From: Janthinobacterium sp.
Lineage (GTDB): Bacteria > Pseudomonadota > Gammaproteobacteria > Burkholderiales > Burkholderiaceae_D
Assembly (NCBI GenBank): GCA_003133225.1
Contig: PKWL01000112.1
Coordinates: 1-64,000, forward strand
Direction of reading: 5' to 3'
DNA: 64,000 nucleotides
Shown: positions 51,009 to 60,472 of the stretch, piece by piece
How the letters are laid out: each line of letters begins with the position of its first letter
How positions within the stretch are numbered: position 1 is the first letter of the stretch
Program-made: the position numbers and the translations under genes
Notes under the pieces: model-generated
Seen by the model: the letters and a program-made list of their open reading frames with translations, nothing else
What the model was told of the DNA's origin: nothing
Database searches by the model: none

Positions 51009-53087
51009 TTACTTGCTGTAATTAAAGTCGTGGCCACCTTCGGACGACATTGGCAGCGCTGCACACCAGGCCGGCGCTGCGCACATGACCTTGGTCAAGG
51101 CCCTGAAAGCCGTAGGGGCCGAACGGGTTTTTGCGATGAGGGATATCTCGTCATGAGTTGTCATAACGACACGGTACTTTCGTCCGATCTCGATCATCTG
51201 GTCCATGACGATGATCCGCGCCAGGGCCTGCACGATGTTCTCGCACAGCAGGCCGCCATAGATTTTCTTGCGCGACAGCTTGGACTGGTACGACCATTCA
51301 TCCCAGCCCTTGTCGCCCATCTTTTTCTTCAGGTCGGGATACTTCAGGCACATGCCGTTCGGGAGCCAGATTTTTTCCTTCTCCCACGACAGGCACTTGT
51401 ACGAGCCTTCCCTGCCGGCAGCCATGTCTTCGATGATGCCCTTGCAGATTTCCCAGCCGCCCACGATGCGGTTGTTCTTGCGCCGGTACATATTGACGAT
51501 GGTCTTGCATCGGTCTAGGTCGAAAAAGATGGGCGGGCCGCCGAGAGCGCCCTTGGCCAGAGTGATCTGGAACTTGGCGGCGCCCATGCTGAACCCCAAT
51601 CCTAAAACGCAAACCTTTCCTAGAAATCTTTCCAGTTTATCAACTTTATTAATTTCACGCCCGTACACGAGGTCGGCAAAGTTGCAATAGGCATCGCGCC
51701 CGGTGCCCGCATCGGCGGCCCTAAAGGCGGCGATCAGGTCATCCTGTCCCCATAGCCAGCCGTTGACCCGGGCCTCGATCTGCCCCGAATCGCCCACTAC
51801 AATTTGATGTCCCTTTGGTGCCAAGATTGACAGGCGCAGCTCGCCGCCCCTCGTCAGATTCTGCATGTTCATCTTGTTGTTGCCCCCGAACCTGCCGGTG
51901 TGCGCACGGTAGTAGGCATAGCCGACCGGAAGCTGCATGCCGTTCGCCCCCGCCGTCAGGAAGCGCTCAGCCCGTGTCACGTTGGTGGTCGATTTCACGG
52001 CCAGCCGGCAGTCGACCAGGGCGCGAATGCGCGCCTGCCGCACGACCAGCTTGGCGACATCGGCTTTCTTGTTGAGGTCCAGGTCGCCCGACCACTCCTC
52101 ATGGTCGTCAGGCAGATTGATGAACTCGGTGTCGTCCTTGGCAAACGCATACGCCCACTTGTCCTCGTCCAGCCGTTCCTCCTTCGGCTTCTTCATCCAC
52201 GCCGGGCTGATCTTGGTGGGCGGCTCGATGCCTTCAACGCGCAAGAGGTCGGCGAACTTCTCGTTGCTGCCGAAGATGCGCTTGACCATCAGCATGGTGC
52301 GCTCGACGCCGACCAGGGCGCGCTCGGCTGGCCCCTTTAATAATTCCTTCTCGGGGTACAGGGTGACGTCGACGATGTTCGTCATCAACTCTTCCCGGTA
52401 AGCCAGCTCCCTTGCCAGTTCTTTTTCCACGCGCGGGATATCGACCAGCAGCACCGGGTCGCAAAACATCCGCACCGTCATGTCGATCAGGGCCAGTTCG
52501 GTGGCCGGGTAGTCCTCCAGCATCTTGACGAAGATGGCGAGGCACAGGTCGACATCGACGCCGCAGTATTCGGCCATGTCCTTATAGAGCTGCTTGGGCA
52601 GATTGAGGATGCCCTTGGATTGCTCAAGGACATTGTGGATTTTGTTGCCTAGACCAAGGTACTGAGCCACTTCGTCAAGGCCAGCGCCGATGTCATTGCT
52701 ATACAGGCCACGAGCCATACTGAGCGTGTCGTAATAAAGACGAGGAACAACACCATGGTGATGGCTAAGGATAAAGCCGTCGAAAGCAGTATTGTGGCAA
52801 AGAAGATCATGAGTTTTCCAGTCGATCGTTCTGAGCATGGCGCGGATTCTGGCGTGCGGCACGACCTTCGTCTTGCGGCGGCCGATCTTGATGCCGACCA
52901 TGTGTTCCTTGAAGCGCGCGTCGCGCACGTACTCGGACGTGGACAGCTTCGACAAGGTGTAGTCGGCGTCCCAGTACGACTCGTAATCCAAGACGACGAG
53001 GTGGGCCCAGTCGATCTTGGCGCGGACGAAAGCAGGGCGGTTGAAGGTGGCGGGCGGTACGGCTTTGATTGCGTTGGACCAGCTCAC
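51009..53087 (-). CDS. family A DNA polymerase (phage type)
   Basis: The 692-residue polymerase has a 3'-5' exonuclease domain (Asp34 and Glu36 in VLDYESYWD) and a polymerase domain, but no 5' nuclease domain. Motif A is GDSGQIEAR with Asp433, and motif C is HDE at residues 645-647. An RFLGKVCVLGLGFSMG stretch serves as motif B. It starts with GTG in a GTGA overlap with the gene upstream. It should replicate the phage genome. Confidence 0.93.
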   Translation of the reverse strand: MSWSNAIKAVPPATFNRPAFVRAKIDWAHLVVLDYESYWDADYTLSKLSTSEYVRDARFKEHMVGIKIGRRKTKVVPHARIRAMLRTIDWKTHDLLCHNTAFDGFILSHHHGVVPRLYYDTLSMARGLYSNDIGAGLDEVAQYLGLGNKIHNVLEQSKGILNLPKQLYKDMAEYCGVDVDLCLAIFVKMLEDYPATELALIDMTVRMFCDPVLLVDIPRVEKELARELAYREELMTNIVDVTLYPEKELLKGPAERALVGVERTMLMVKRIFGSNEKFADLLRVEGIEPPTKISPAWMKKPKEERLDEDKWAYAFAKDDTEFINLPDDHEEWSGDLDLNKKADVAKLVVRQARIRALVDCRLAVKSTTNVTRAERFLTAGANGMQLPVGYAYYRAHTGRFGGNNKMNMQNLTRGGELRLSILAPKGHQIVVGDSGQIEARVNGWLWGQDDLIAAFRAADAGTGRDAYCNFADLVYGREINKVDKLERFLGKVCVLGLGFSMGAAKFQITLAKGALGGPPIFFDLDRCKTIVNMYRRKNNRIVGGWEICKGIIEDMAAGREGSYKCLSWEKEKIWLPNGMCLKYPDLKKKMGDKGWDEWSYQSKLSRKKIYGGLLCENIVQALARIIVMDQMIEIGRKYRVVMTTHDEISLIAKTRSAPTAFRALTKVMCAAPAWCAALPMSSEGGHDFNYSK

Positions 53088-53320
53088 AGCGGGTACTCCT
53101 TGCAGATTTCGATGACTTTGTCGACGTGTTCACTGGTCGCATCCGCACCGTCGTCGCAGCCAGCGGCAAGGAGCGAGATGTAGTCGGCCACTTCGTCGCC
53201 GGCCCGATCGGAGTAACCGTTTGGCGTGACCAGCTTCTCCAGGCTGTACAGCGCGTCCCAGTAATCCAGCCTGACGCCGACGGCGCGCTGAAGGGCTTTG
53301 AGTTGAGCTGGCGTACTCAT
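53084..53320 (-). CDS. small phage protein upstream of the polymerase
   Basis: The 78-residue protein has a helical N-terminus and a segment (LDYWDALYSLEKLVTPNGYSD) that resembles the DYESYWDADYTLSKLSTSEYVRD stretch of the adjacent polymerase. This may be a partial duplication of the exonuclease active-site region without its key Asp-x-Glu. Its stop overlaps the polymerase GTG. Confidence 0.65.
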   Translation of the reverse strand: MSTPAQLKALQRAVGVRLDYWDALYSLEKLVTPNGYSDRAGDEVADYISLLAAGCDDGADATSEHVDKVIEICKEYPL

Positions 53321-53508
53321 GCCGTCACCGTGTAGCTGAGCCCGGACAAGTTCTCCATGGCCACTTCGAGATTTGAATTGGTCATCGCGTCGAAGCCAAT
53401 GCGGCCCTTGTGCAGAACCTCGCGCACGAAACCGTGCTGCTGCTCATAGACCTCGACCAGACCGTCGACGAGGCGTTCGATCGCTTCCTTGCGTGTAATG
53501 GCGTGCAT
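53317..53508 (-). CDS. small phage protein of unknown function
   Basis: The 63-residue protein starts MHAITRKEAIERLV. A strong AAGGAG lies six bases upstream, and its stop overlaps the next start. No family recognised. Confidence 0.65.
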   Translation of the reverse strand: MHAITRKEAIERLVDGLVEVYEQQHGFVREVLHKGRIGFDAMTNSNLEVAMENLSGLSYTVTA

Positions 53509-53527
53509 GTATTTCTCCTTGGTTTAA

Positions 53528-53641
53528 TTATTTAACCGTTGTGCTGTCGAGGACCAGACAGAGGAAGCCGACGGTCCACCAACCGATCCCGGCGTCGAAG
53601 TGCATGCAGGCGAAGAGGGCGAAGAGGGCAGTCCCGCTCAT
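53528..53641 (-). CDS. very small phage membrane protein
   Basis: The 37-residue peptide starts MSGTALFALFACMHFDAG and continues with a hydrophobic WWTVGFLCLVLD stretch, so it is probably membrane-inserted. Its ATG overlaps the helicase stop in ATGA. The longer open frame upstream is a shadow of the helicase gene. Confidence 0.5.
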   Translation of the reverse strand: MSGTALFALFACMHFDAGIGWWTVGFLCLVLDSTTVK

Positions 53642-54999
53642 GCTGCAAACAGGCTCAGCAAATTGCTCATCTTCATGTCCTTCTCCAGTAACCGTTGATA
53701 GACTTTTTCCTCGATCGTGCCTTCGGCCAGGATCACGATGATCTCGGTCTTGTCCGTCTGCCCGGCGCGCGCTTGGCGCTTGTTGCCCTGGTTGAAATGC
53801 TCCAGGTCGTAGGTGGGCGAGGCCCAGATCGTCGATGACCCTTTGGTCAGGGTCAGGCCGTGCGCGGCGGATTTCGGGTGCGCGAACATCACGTCGTAGA
53901 ACCCGGCCTGATAGTGCTTGACCATCGCCGTGCGCTCGGAATCGCTCGCGTTGCCGTCCAACACGCAAAATTTCAAGCCGCGCTTCTCGGCCAGGGCGAC
54001 GAGCTGGTCGCGCTGGTGCTTCCACAGGAAGAACACGAGGGGGTGCTTTCTGTCTTCGACGAGGTCGAGCACCAGCTCGTAGCGCCCAGGGTCGACGATG
54101 TGGTACTTGTCGGCATGCTCATAGACGGCGCCGGAGGCGATCTGCAGCAGCTTGGTCGTCACGGCCGCCGCGTTGATGGCCGTCACGGAAGCCTTGCTGC
54201 GCAGCGTCATGATCTGGGTCTTTTCCATCTCCAGATATGCTTTTTTCTGCTTGGCGCTCATGTGGTACATCATCGTGTAGCTGTGCGTGGCCGGAATGTC
54301 GATGCAGTCCTCGAACCGATGCCGGATCGTGATGTCGGCGATCAGGCCGTACACCACTTCCTCGATTCCCTCCTTGTCGCTCCACTTGACCATGTTCGGC
54401 TGCGGGCCGACCTGCTCGGGGGAGCAGGCGACGGAGCGGAAACCGTAGAACTGGGTGCCCAGGCGCTTGCCGTTGTCCAGGATCTGCACCGGGTTCCAGA
54501 TGTCGCAGATCGTGTTCGAGTTAGGAGTACCGCTCATGGCCGAGCGGTACTGGAAATACTTCTTGATCTTGTTCAGGGCCTTGGAGCGCGCGCTCGTGTG
54601 GTGCTTGAACGCGCTGACCTCGTCGATGATTAGGGTGTCGAAGCGAGCAAAAAACGCTGGCTTCTGTTTGAGCAGCCACACGACGGCGTCGATGTTGGTG
54701 ATGTAGACATCGGCATCCACCGCGAAGGCTTTCTCCCGGTTCTCCGCATAGGCGACCGAGCAAGTGATTGCCGGCGCGAACTTGTTAAAATCGTCTTCCC
54801 AGGCGCTGCGCAAGAGCGACTTGGGGGCGATGACGATGGCGCAGCCGCCGGGTCGCAGTTTGCGCTTCCTGCGCTTGGCGAACGCCATGATCTGCACGAA
54901 GGTCTTGCCTGAGCCGGGGTCGCTCATGTCGAAGACGACATCGGTTTTCTCCATCGCCTTCAAGGAGATGGTCTGGTGTTTCATCGGCTTGTAGATCAT
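53638..54999 (-). CDS. SNF2-family DEAD/DEAH-box helicase
   Basis: The 453-residue superfamily 2 protein has Walker A DPGSGKT (residues 27-33), a DEVS Walker B (Asp126, Glu127), motif III SGTPNSN, and a C-terminal RecA lobe ending with the QARAGQTDK arginine-finger motif. SNF2 proteins translocate on DNA. In phages they accompany family A polymerases, in place of a replicative helicase. The ATG at 54999 follows a GGAG and overlaps the upstream stop. Confidence 0.92.
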   Translation of the reverse strand: MIYKPMKHQTISLKAMEKTDVVFDMSDPGSGKTFVQIMAFAKRRKRKLRPGGCAIVIAPKSLLRSAWEDDFNKFAPAITCSVAYAENREKAFAVDADVYITNIDAVVWLLKQKPAFFARFDTLIIDEVSAFKHHTSARSKALNKIKKYFQYRSAMSGTPNSNTICDIWNPVQILDNGKRLGTQFYGFRSVACSPEQVGPQPNMVKWSDKEGIEEVVYGLIADITIRHRFEDCIDIPATHSYTMMYHMSAKQKKAYLEMEKTQIMTLRSKASVTAINAAAVTTKLLQIASGAVYEHADKYHIVDPGRYELVLDLVEDRKHPLVFFLWKHQRDQLVALAEKRGLKFCVLDGNASDSERTAMVKHYQAGFYDVMFAHPKSAAHGLTLTKGSSTIWASPTYDLEHFNQGNKRQARAGQTDKTEIIVILAEGTIEEKVYQRLLEKDMKMSNLLSLFAA

Positions 55000-55145
55000 T
55001 TCGCCGGCTCCTCCAGCTCTGCTACCCACCAGTCGGTCTTGACGCTGTCACCGTGCTCCATCGCGTCTTCGTTGCTAGGGAACGGGCCGACGAACTCGAA
55101 GCCGTCGACGGGATTGCCCTTGATGAGAATGAAATCAGTAGCCAT
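54996..55145 (-). CDS. small phage protein (49 residues)
   Basis: This short gene starts MATDFILIKGNPVDGFEFVG and ends ELEEPAK. It fits exactly between its neighbours: the ATG directly follows the upstream TAA, and its TGA overlaps the helicase ATG in ATGA. The pattern with FVGPF and an acidic tail is reminiscent of short phage proteins, but no family is recognised. Confidence 0.65.
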   Translation of the reverse strand: MATDFILIKGNPVDGFEFVGPFPSNEDAMEHGDSVKTDWWVAELEEPAK

Positions 55146-55421
55146 TTAGTGAACCTCTTTGGGGTTGATGACCGGCTGCGCCGCGTTCACCCGGCACGTC
55201 TCGACGAGCTTGTCGTAGGTGGCGGTGGTGGCGAAGTCAGCGTGGGTAGCGAAACCGATCTGCATTGACAGCAGCAGGACCGCTGGATCGGTGATCGGGT
55301 CTTTTTCGTAGGTGATGGCCTCCAACACCGCGCCGTACAGATTGCTGGAGAGCATGACCATGTCCGGCGCCGGGATGTTGAGCGAGGCGAGGGCGGCGGC
55401 GAAGCGGTTGGTATGGCTCAT
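55146..55421 (-). CDS. small phage protein of unknown function
   Basis: The 91-residue, mostly helical protein includes DPAVLLLSMQIGFATHADF. It overlaps its upstream neighbour by ATGA. No family recognised. Confidence 0.65.
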   Translation of the reverse strand: MSHTNRFAAALASLNIPAPDMVMLSSNLYGAVLEAITYEKDPITDPAVLLLSMQIGFATHADFATTATYDKLVETCRVNAAQPVINPKEVH

Positions 55422-55732
55422 GGATTCACCGGCGAGAACCGTTGAGTCAGGTTGCCCGCTATGAGCCTTGCTTTCGCCGAACGGACCATCTCAAGAGTCA
55501 GGAATGGTCTTGGTATCTCGGTCAGCCGCTTGAACACGATCATCGAGATGATCTTGTCCTTGGCCAACTTGACCGTGGCGACGTAACCGATCTCGCCATG
55601 AAAGCGCCACTCGGCGCGGTTCCTGCCATTGATGGCGACGATGCACACGGCCCCGTTGAGGCGGTAGGTGTGTTTGACCTTGCCAAATTTCTGGTCCCAC
55701 TTGGTCGTGTGGACCCATTTAAGGATGGCCAT
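55418..55732 (-). CDS. phage protein of unknown function
   Basis: The 104-residue, beta-rich protein starts MAILKWVHTTKWDQKFGK. The start ATG overlaps the stop of the Cas4-like nuclease in TAATG. The longer frame upstream is a shadow of that nuclease gene. Confidence 0.65.
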   Translation of the reverse strand: MAILKWVHTTKWDQKFGKVKHTYRLNGAVCIVAINGRNRAEWRFHGEIGYVATVKLAKDKIISMIVFKRLTEIPRPFLTLEMVRSAKARLIAGNLTQRFSPVNP

Positions 55733-56457
55733 TACCAAACACCCCGTTCGCAATGCCCTGTGCCCCCTGGGCGGTTGGAGAAAAAACAAAAACGGCAGGA
55801 AAAAATGTTTGGCGAAGGCGGGAAGTCCGTGCAGTCGGTCAGCGCATGCCCCTGCCGTTCGATGCTGTGTTTGAACTTCAGCCCCTGGGCGCGCGTGAAC
55901 GACGCCTGAGTGATGGCCTCGTCGTTCTGGTCGAGATAGAACAACTCGACCGTGATGTGTTCTAGCTTCGGGTAGCGTAAGAAGGTGATGAGCTGGTAAA
56001 TCTGCATCTGCTGCATGTGGCTGACTTCGTTGCCGAACTTGCGCCCGGTTTTGAAATCTATTACTACGGCTTCGTAATCCGACAGGAACACGAGGCCATC
56101 TAGTTTGGCCCGCAGCCAAGCGTTAGGCGCGGTCCACGCCACAGGTACCCAGCCTTTGTCGTATGCCCAGTCTTCCTCCAGCAGAACTTTGCCCTCCGCA
56201 AATAGCTGCTTCATCGAATCGAACTCTGCCCGGAATTTTTCCAGATCAGGGGTAAATTCTCCAATCCCGCGTACAAAGTGCTCAGCCTCAAGATGGATGC
56301 GTGTGCCGCGGTCGTTGGCAAACTCTGTTTTCCCTTTCGGTAGTTCACGTTCCGGTTCCTTGACCTTTTGGCCGTACTGAAGCTGGGCTCGGAATTTGCA
56401 CTGGCTAAAAGTCTTTAGCTTCGATGCACTCCACTGAGTAATAGGGATGATTTTCAT
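55732..56457 (-). CDS. Cas4/AddB-like PD-(D/E)XK nuclease with iron-sulfur cysteines
   Basis: The 241-residue RecB-family nuclease has His60, Asp120, and Asp134-x-Lys136 (VVIDFKTGRK), followed by the QMQIYQ helix. Four cysteines fit the 4Fe-4S pattern of Cas4 and AddB: Cys20 near the N-terminus and Cys221, Cys224 and Cys236 near the C-terminus. It likely resects double-strand ends. No Cas1, Cas2 or CRISPR array is nearby, so it is a phage recombination nuclease. Its ATG overlaps the stop of HNH gene 3. Confidence 0.9.
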   Translation of the reverse strand: MKIIPITQWSASKLKTFSQCKFRAQLQYGQKVKEPERELPKGKTEFANDRGTRIHLEAEHFVRGIGEFTPDLEKFRAEFDSMKQLFAEGKVLLEEDWAYDKGWVPVAWTAPNAWLRAKLDGLVFLSDYEAVVIDFKTGRKFGNEVSHMQQMQIYQLITFLRYPKLEHITVELFYLDQNDEAITQASFTRAQGLKFKHSIERQGHALTDCTDFPPSPNIFSCRFCFFSNRPGGTGHCERGVW

Positions 56458-56951
56458 TGCTGTCCTTGTGGAGCGGTAGGGTGATAGATGCACCGGGCCG
56501 CGCTATATGCGGCGGCAGCTTGATCGATGTTCTCGAATGTGCCGAGGTTTAGATTTTTGTAGCCGACCGTAATTCGGGCGATCCAACTATTCCCATTGGG
56601 GGTTCGTGACACGCCAACATATCCAGACGTATTCGTGCACCGTTTTGGCCCGTTATGCATGTTTTGCATGTGGGTCAACGGCACCAAGTTCTTTAGTCTG
56701 TTGTTTGCCCGCTTCAGGTCGCGGTGATCAACCTCGTCTTCGGGCCAAGCCCCATACACCCAGAACCAGATAACTCGGTGCAGCCGATATTTCTTGCCGT
56801 CGATCCAGACTTGCAGATAACCGTTACCGTCGTCGCTGCCGACCACGGCGCCTTTCTTTGCCCTGGAGCCCACAGTGATACGCCGCGTTACAATCCCAGT
56901 CTCCGGGTCGTAGTCGAATAGCTCCTTCAGTCTTTGCTGCGTTAGACTCAT
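56454..56951 (-). CDS. HNH endonuclease 3 with AP2-type domain
   Basis: The 165-residue protein has an HNH_3-type core (YRLHRVIWFWVYG, EVDHRDLKRANNRLKNL, TNTSGYVGV) followed by an AP2-like DNA-binding fold (SWIARITVGYKNLNLGTF). It is typical of free-standing phage homing endonucleases. Unlike the other two HNH genes, its C-terminus shows no copy of the upstream gene end. Its stop overlaps the Cas4-like start by ATGA. Confidence 0.9.
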   Translation of the reverse strand: MSLTQQRLKELFDYDPETGIVTRRITVGSRAKKGAVVGSDDGNGYLQVWIDGKKYRLHRVIWFWVYGAWPEDEVDHRDLKRANNRLKNLVPLTHMQNMHNGPKRCTNTSGYVGVSRTPNGNSWIARITVGYKNLNLGTFENIDQAAAAYSAARCIYHPTAPQGQQ

Positions 56952-56972
56952 CTTAGATTCCTGGACGTGAAA

Positions 56973-57050
56973 AGGGCTCCACCTGCGCACTCTTCCCTGG
57001 GGGAAGTTGGTCGAACGGGGTAGTACCCGCCAGTGCGCATGTGGAGCCCT
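56973..57050 (-). terminator. long imperfect hairpin before HNH gene 3
   Basis: Two 19-base arms (56973-56991 and 57032-57050) pair with one mismatch and enclose about 40 bases that can form inner hairpins. On the minus strand the stem is followed by TTTTC. It could be a terminator, an attenuator, or a structured RNA in the only non-coupled gap of this part of the operon. Confidence 0.6.
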
Positions 57051-57095
57051 ACTAACTTATCTGCGACCAAGCAGTTAATCTATTATAGCTCTATT

Positions 57096-57800
57096 TTAGA
57101 GCGCAGAGCCGAACTCGTCAAAAATGCAATCGTTGTTCTTGATATCCTCGTCCACGTACTCGTCGCTGTTCAGCCAGTCGCTCTCGGCCTCCAACTGCTT
57201 ATAAATCCAGTCGGCGAAGTCGGAGACGTACTCGTTCATAGCGTCCTCGATCTCCTCCGGGGCATTGTCCAGATCAACCGAGGTGGTATAACAACTGCGC
57301 TCCTTGCCGTGGATAGCCGTACTGGTGGTGAGCAGGACCTCCTCGAAGTCGGTGTAGTCGGGGTCGTTAATATCGACACCCTGCGGCCGCAGCGTGAACA
57401 GCCTCAGTGCAATCTGATCGTACAGCGCCTCACCCCGGGCCGCTAGGGCGAACATGGTCTCGTCCTCGCCCACATGGGTCTTGACGGCGGCCACGCAGCC
57501 CTTCAGCTTGGCGATGTTCAGGGTACCGGAATAGCAGCAGCCGTCGCCTTGGGAGCAGAAGCCGGAGAAGCTGATATCGGGGTACTGGCGCGTCTTGCCG
57601 CTGTGGAGTTGGACCGTGGTTGTACCGATCTCGATGCCGATCAGGTCGCCGACGGTGGTGGCGTTTTCATATGTGCAGTCCCACCAGTCGTACTGGATGC
57701 CACCTTCTCTCCATTTATCGCGGGCTTTGTTCTTGGCGGATTCATCCAGTTCGTCGAACTTGAACTCGGTTTTTTCTTCTGTATCTTTATCAAGTTCCAT
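57096..57800 (-). CDS. conserved acidic phage protein
   Basis: The 234-residue protein has an N-terminal segment FKFDELDESAKNKARDKWREGG and a cysteine-containing FSGFCSQGDGCCYSG block. I recognise this pair as a recurrent phage protein family of unknown role, sometimes loosely labelled antitoxin-like. The C-terminal third is very acidic. It is followed by a structured gap rather than a coupled gene. Confidence 0.7.
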   Translation of the reverse strand: MELDKDTEEKTEFKFDELDESAKNKARDKWREGGIQYDWWDCTYENATTVGDLIGIEIGTTTVQLHSGKTRQYPDISFSGFCSQGDGCCYSGTLNIAKLKGCVAAVKTHVGEDETMFALAARGEALYDQIALRLFTLRPQGVDINDPDYTDFEEVLLTTSTAIHGKERSCYTTSVDLDNAPEEIEDAMNEYVSDFADWIYKQLEAESDWLNSDEYVDEDIKNNDCIFDEFGSAL

Positions 57801-57812
57801 GACCAGCTCCTA

Positions 57813-58761
<949 letters not shown>

Positions 58762-58783
<22 letters not shown>

Positions 58784-59139
58784 AATTCCTCCGGTATGTC
58801 GATTTCTTCGCCTAGTTTAGCACAACAATAACAGCGCATGGCGGCGATGAGGTAAGTAGGGCCAGCAGCTTCGATTTCACACATGCTGCTAAGAGCCGCA
58901 CACTCATGACGCAGCACTGAAGGGCCACATACGGCAATCTTCTCCTGCTCGATGATCGGCCCACCTTGCGCCCAGTTGGTTGATGGCCTAAACCCAGAAA
59001 GCGGACGCTCATCAAACAGGTATGGTTCATCAGGAATTAGCCAAGGACCACTTACCACATCGTCAAACTGGCAGGTGTACCCTTCGCACTTCGCCACCGC
59101 CCAGTCAAGTGCGGGGCCGATCAGTTCTGATGTTTTCAT
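58762..59139 (-). CDS. NinX/DUF2591-like phage protein, target of HNH gene 2
   Basis: The 125-residue protein starts MKTSELIGPALDWAVAKCEG and has PSTNWAQGGPIIEQE and GPTYLIAAMRCY, all typical of the DUF2591/NinX family of lambdoid phages. The role is unknown. Its C-terminus (AKLGEEIDIPEELCQQQNS) departs from the native-looking end found on the downstream HNH gene. The last 22 bases overlap the HNH start. The ATG at 59139 has a GGGGA site and an ATGA overlap. Confidence 0.82.
58788..58792 (-). promoter_or_regulatory. ribosome binding site of HNH gene 2 within the target gene
   Basis: GGAGG lies in the Pro-Glu-Glu codons of the NinX-like gene, four bases before the HNH ATG at 58783. The same PEE codons in the other copy (58108-58112) serve the Gly-rich gene. 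The site was thus duplicated along with the gene end. Confidence 0.75.
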
Positions 59140-59348
59140 TTCGATTCCCCGCATATTTGTTTTCCACCAGCATCCAGACGCGGTGTGATTCCCGAGAATG
59201 GCGCTCTTACATACTGGCATCCAGTCAAGTGGTCGGTGTATAAGGCCAAGCCGCTACGCCCATCTGGTCCATCAGTGTTGTCGTACGCTGTGAAGTGCTG
59301 TATGAGCACGATCACCACGCTGAGCGCTATAAACAGGCTGGTTTTCAT
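59136..59348 (-). CDS. small membrane-anchored phage protein, DUF6440-like
   Basis: The 70-residue protein has an N-terminal hydrophobic segment (SLFIALSVVIVLI) that anchors or exports it, then LYTDHLTGCQYVRA and GITPRLDAGGK, which recall DUF6440. It is coupled to both neighbours by ATGA overlaps. Function unknown. Confidence 0.7.
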   Translation of the reverse strand: MKTSLFIALSVVIVLIQHFTAYDNTDGPDGRSGLALYTDHLTGCQYVRAPFSGITPRLDAGGKQICGESK

Positions 59349-60472
59349 TTAATCTCGATCTCAACGGTTTCGCCAAACGGCCCGATCTGCTCGTTCGTGC
59401 AGCACCACAGGGTTGGATACTCGGGCGGCGTAAAATCCGTCGGGCCGTATAAATCCGTCAAGTAGACAAGACACACGGGGCGGATGTTGTTCTCCTCGAC
59501 CCAAGAAAATACTGGTTCAAAACGAGTTCCCCCGCCGCCGACAGGATTTAATTTAAACTCGTCGTGGCGGGCGAAGTGCTGCGATCCAGCCACTTGGCTA
59601 TCGCAGAAGACGACATGCACGTTGGCCGGCTGCACCTCGGCGATGATCGCTTCAATTTCTGCACTGAATGCATCGAGCGTCGTATCGTCGATACTTCCCG
59701 ACACGTCGACGCCGACGACGATATCGCCGACACTCTCGCTGTACAAGCTCGGTATGTAGATGCCGTGTCCGCCCAGCATCATCTTGTTGGGACGCGCCCA
59801 CGAATAGTCGTTCTTCGACACGTCCGTGATGAAGCGGCGCAGCGCCGCCTTCCAGTCGACCTGCGGCTTCATCAAGCCGTCGATGAAGCGCTCCAACTCG
59901 CCCGGCAACTGGCCCATGGCCTTGGCGCCGTTGGCCGCCTGGATGGTGGCGACCTTCCATTCGCGCGCCATCTCGGCCTTGGCGGCAGGGTCGGGATCGG
60001 CGCTCTCCATCTCGTCGAGCGGATCGCCGGGGGACGAGCCTCCAGGTCCGGTCCCGCTCCCATCCGGTTCAGGCTCGGGCAGCAGGTTGTATATTTCGTC
60101 TGCGCTCATGCCCTTGAACCCCGGGTTGAGCAGCCAGCCTTCGCCGATCTCGAAGCCGGAGTCGGCCAGGAGCTGATTTAAGGCATAGTCGCACGCCTGA
60201 TTCCATTTCTTCGGGTGGCGCTCGGCCAGCCGGTCCATGTGCGAGAGCACGCAGTGCATGACCTCGTGCGCGACGGCGGACTTGACGAGGCTGGCCGACA
60301 GCTTGTTGACGAAGTCCGGGTTGTAGAAGATGTTCTTGCCGTTGACGCACAAGGTCTTGATGCTCGGCTTTTCGATGAGAGGAAGTCTCAAGGCCAGGGC
60401 GCCGAAGAACGGCTGGTCGAGGATCAGCGTGGCCCTGGCCCGGGTGAGTTTGGTGGCGGCTTCTTGGTTCAT
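59345..60472 (-). CDS. putative metallopeptidase fused to a VWA-like domain
   Basis: The 375-residue protein has an N-terminal metallopeptidase-like domain with HEVMH (His69, Glu70, His73), a Gly/Pro-rich acidic linker near residues 130-165, and a C-terminal VWA-like domain with the metal-site motif DVSGS (residues 256-260). Related bacterial and phage proteins pair with MoxR/CobS-type AAA+ ATPases. None is in the window, but one could lie further right. The ATG at 60472 follows AGGAG. Confidence 0.85.
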   Translation of the reverse strand: MNQEAATKLTRARATLILDQPFFGALALRLPLIEKPSIKTLCVNGKNIFYNPDFVNKLSASLVKSAVAHEVMHCVLSHMDRLAERHPKKWNQACDYALNQLLADSGFEIGEGWLLNPGFKGMSADEIYNLLPEPEPDGSGTGPGGSSPGDPLDEMESADPDPAAKAEMAREWKVATIQAANGAKAMGQLPGELERFIDGLMKPQVDWKAALRRFITDVSKNDYSWARPNKMMLGGHGIYIPSLYSESVGDIVVGVDVSGSIDDTTLDAFSAEIEAIIAEVQPANVHVVFCDSQVAGSQHFARHDEFKLNPVGGGGTRFEPVFSWVEENNIRPVCLVYLTDLYGPTDFTPPEYPTLWCCTNEQIGPFGETVEIEIK

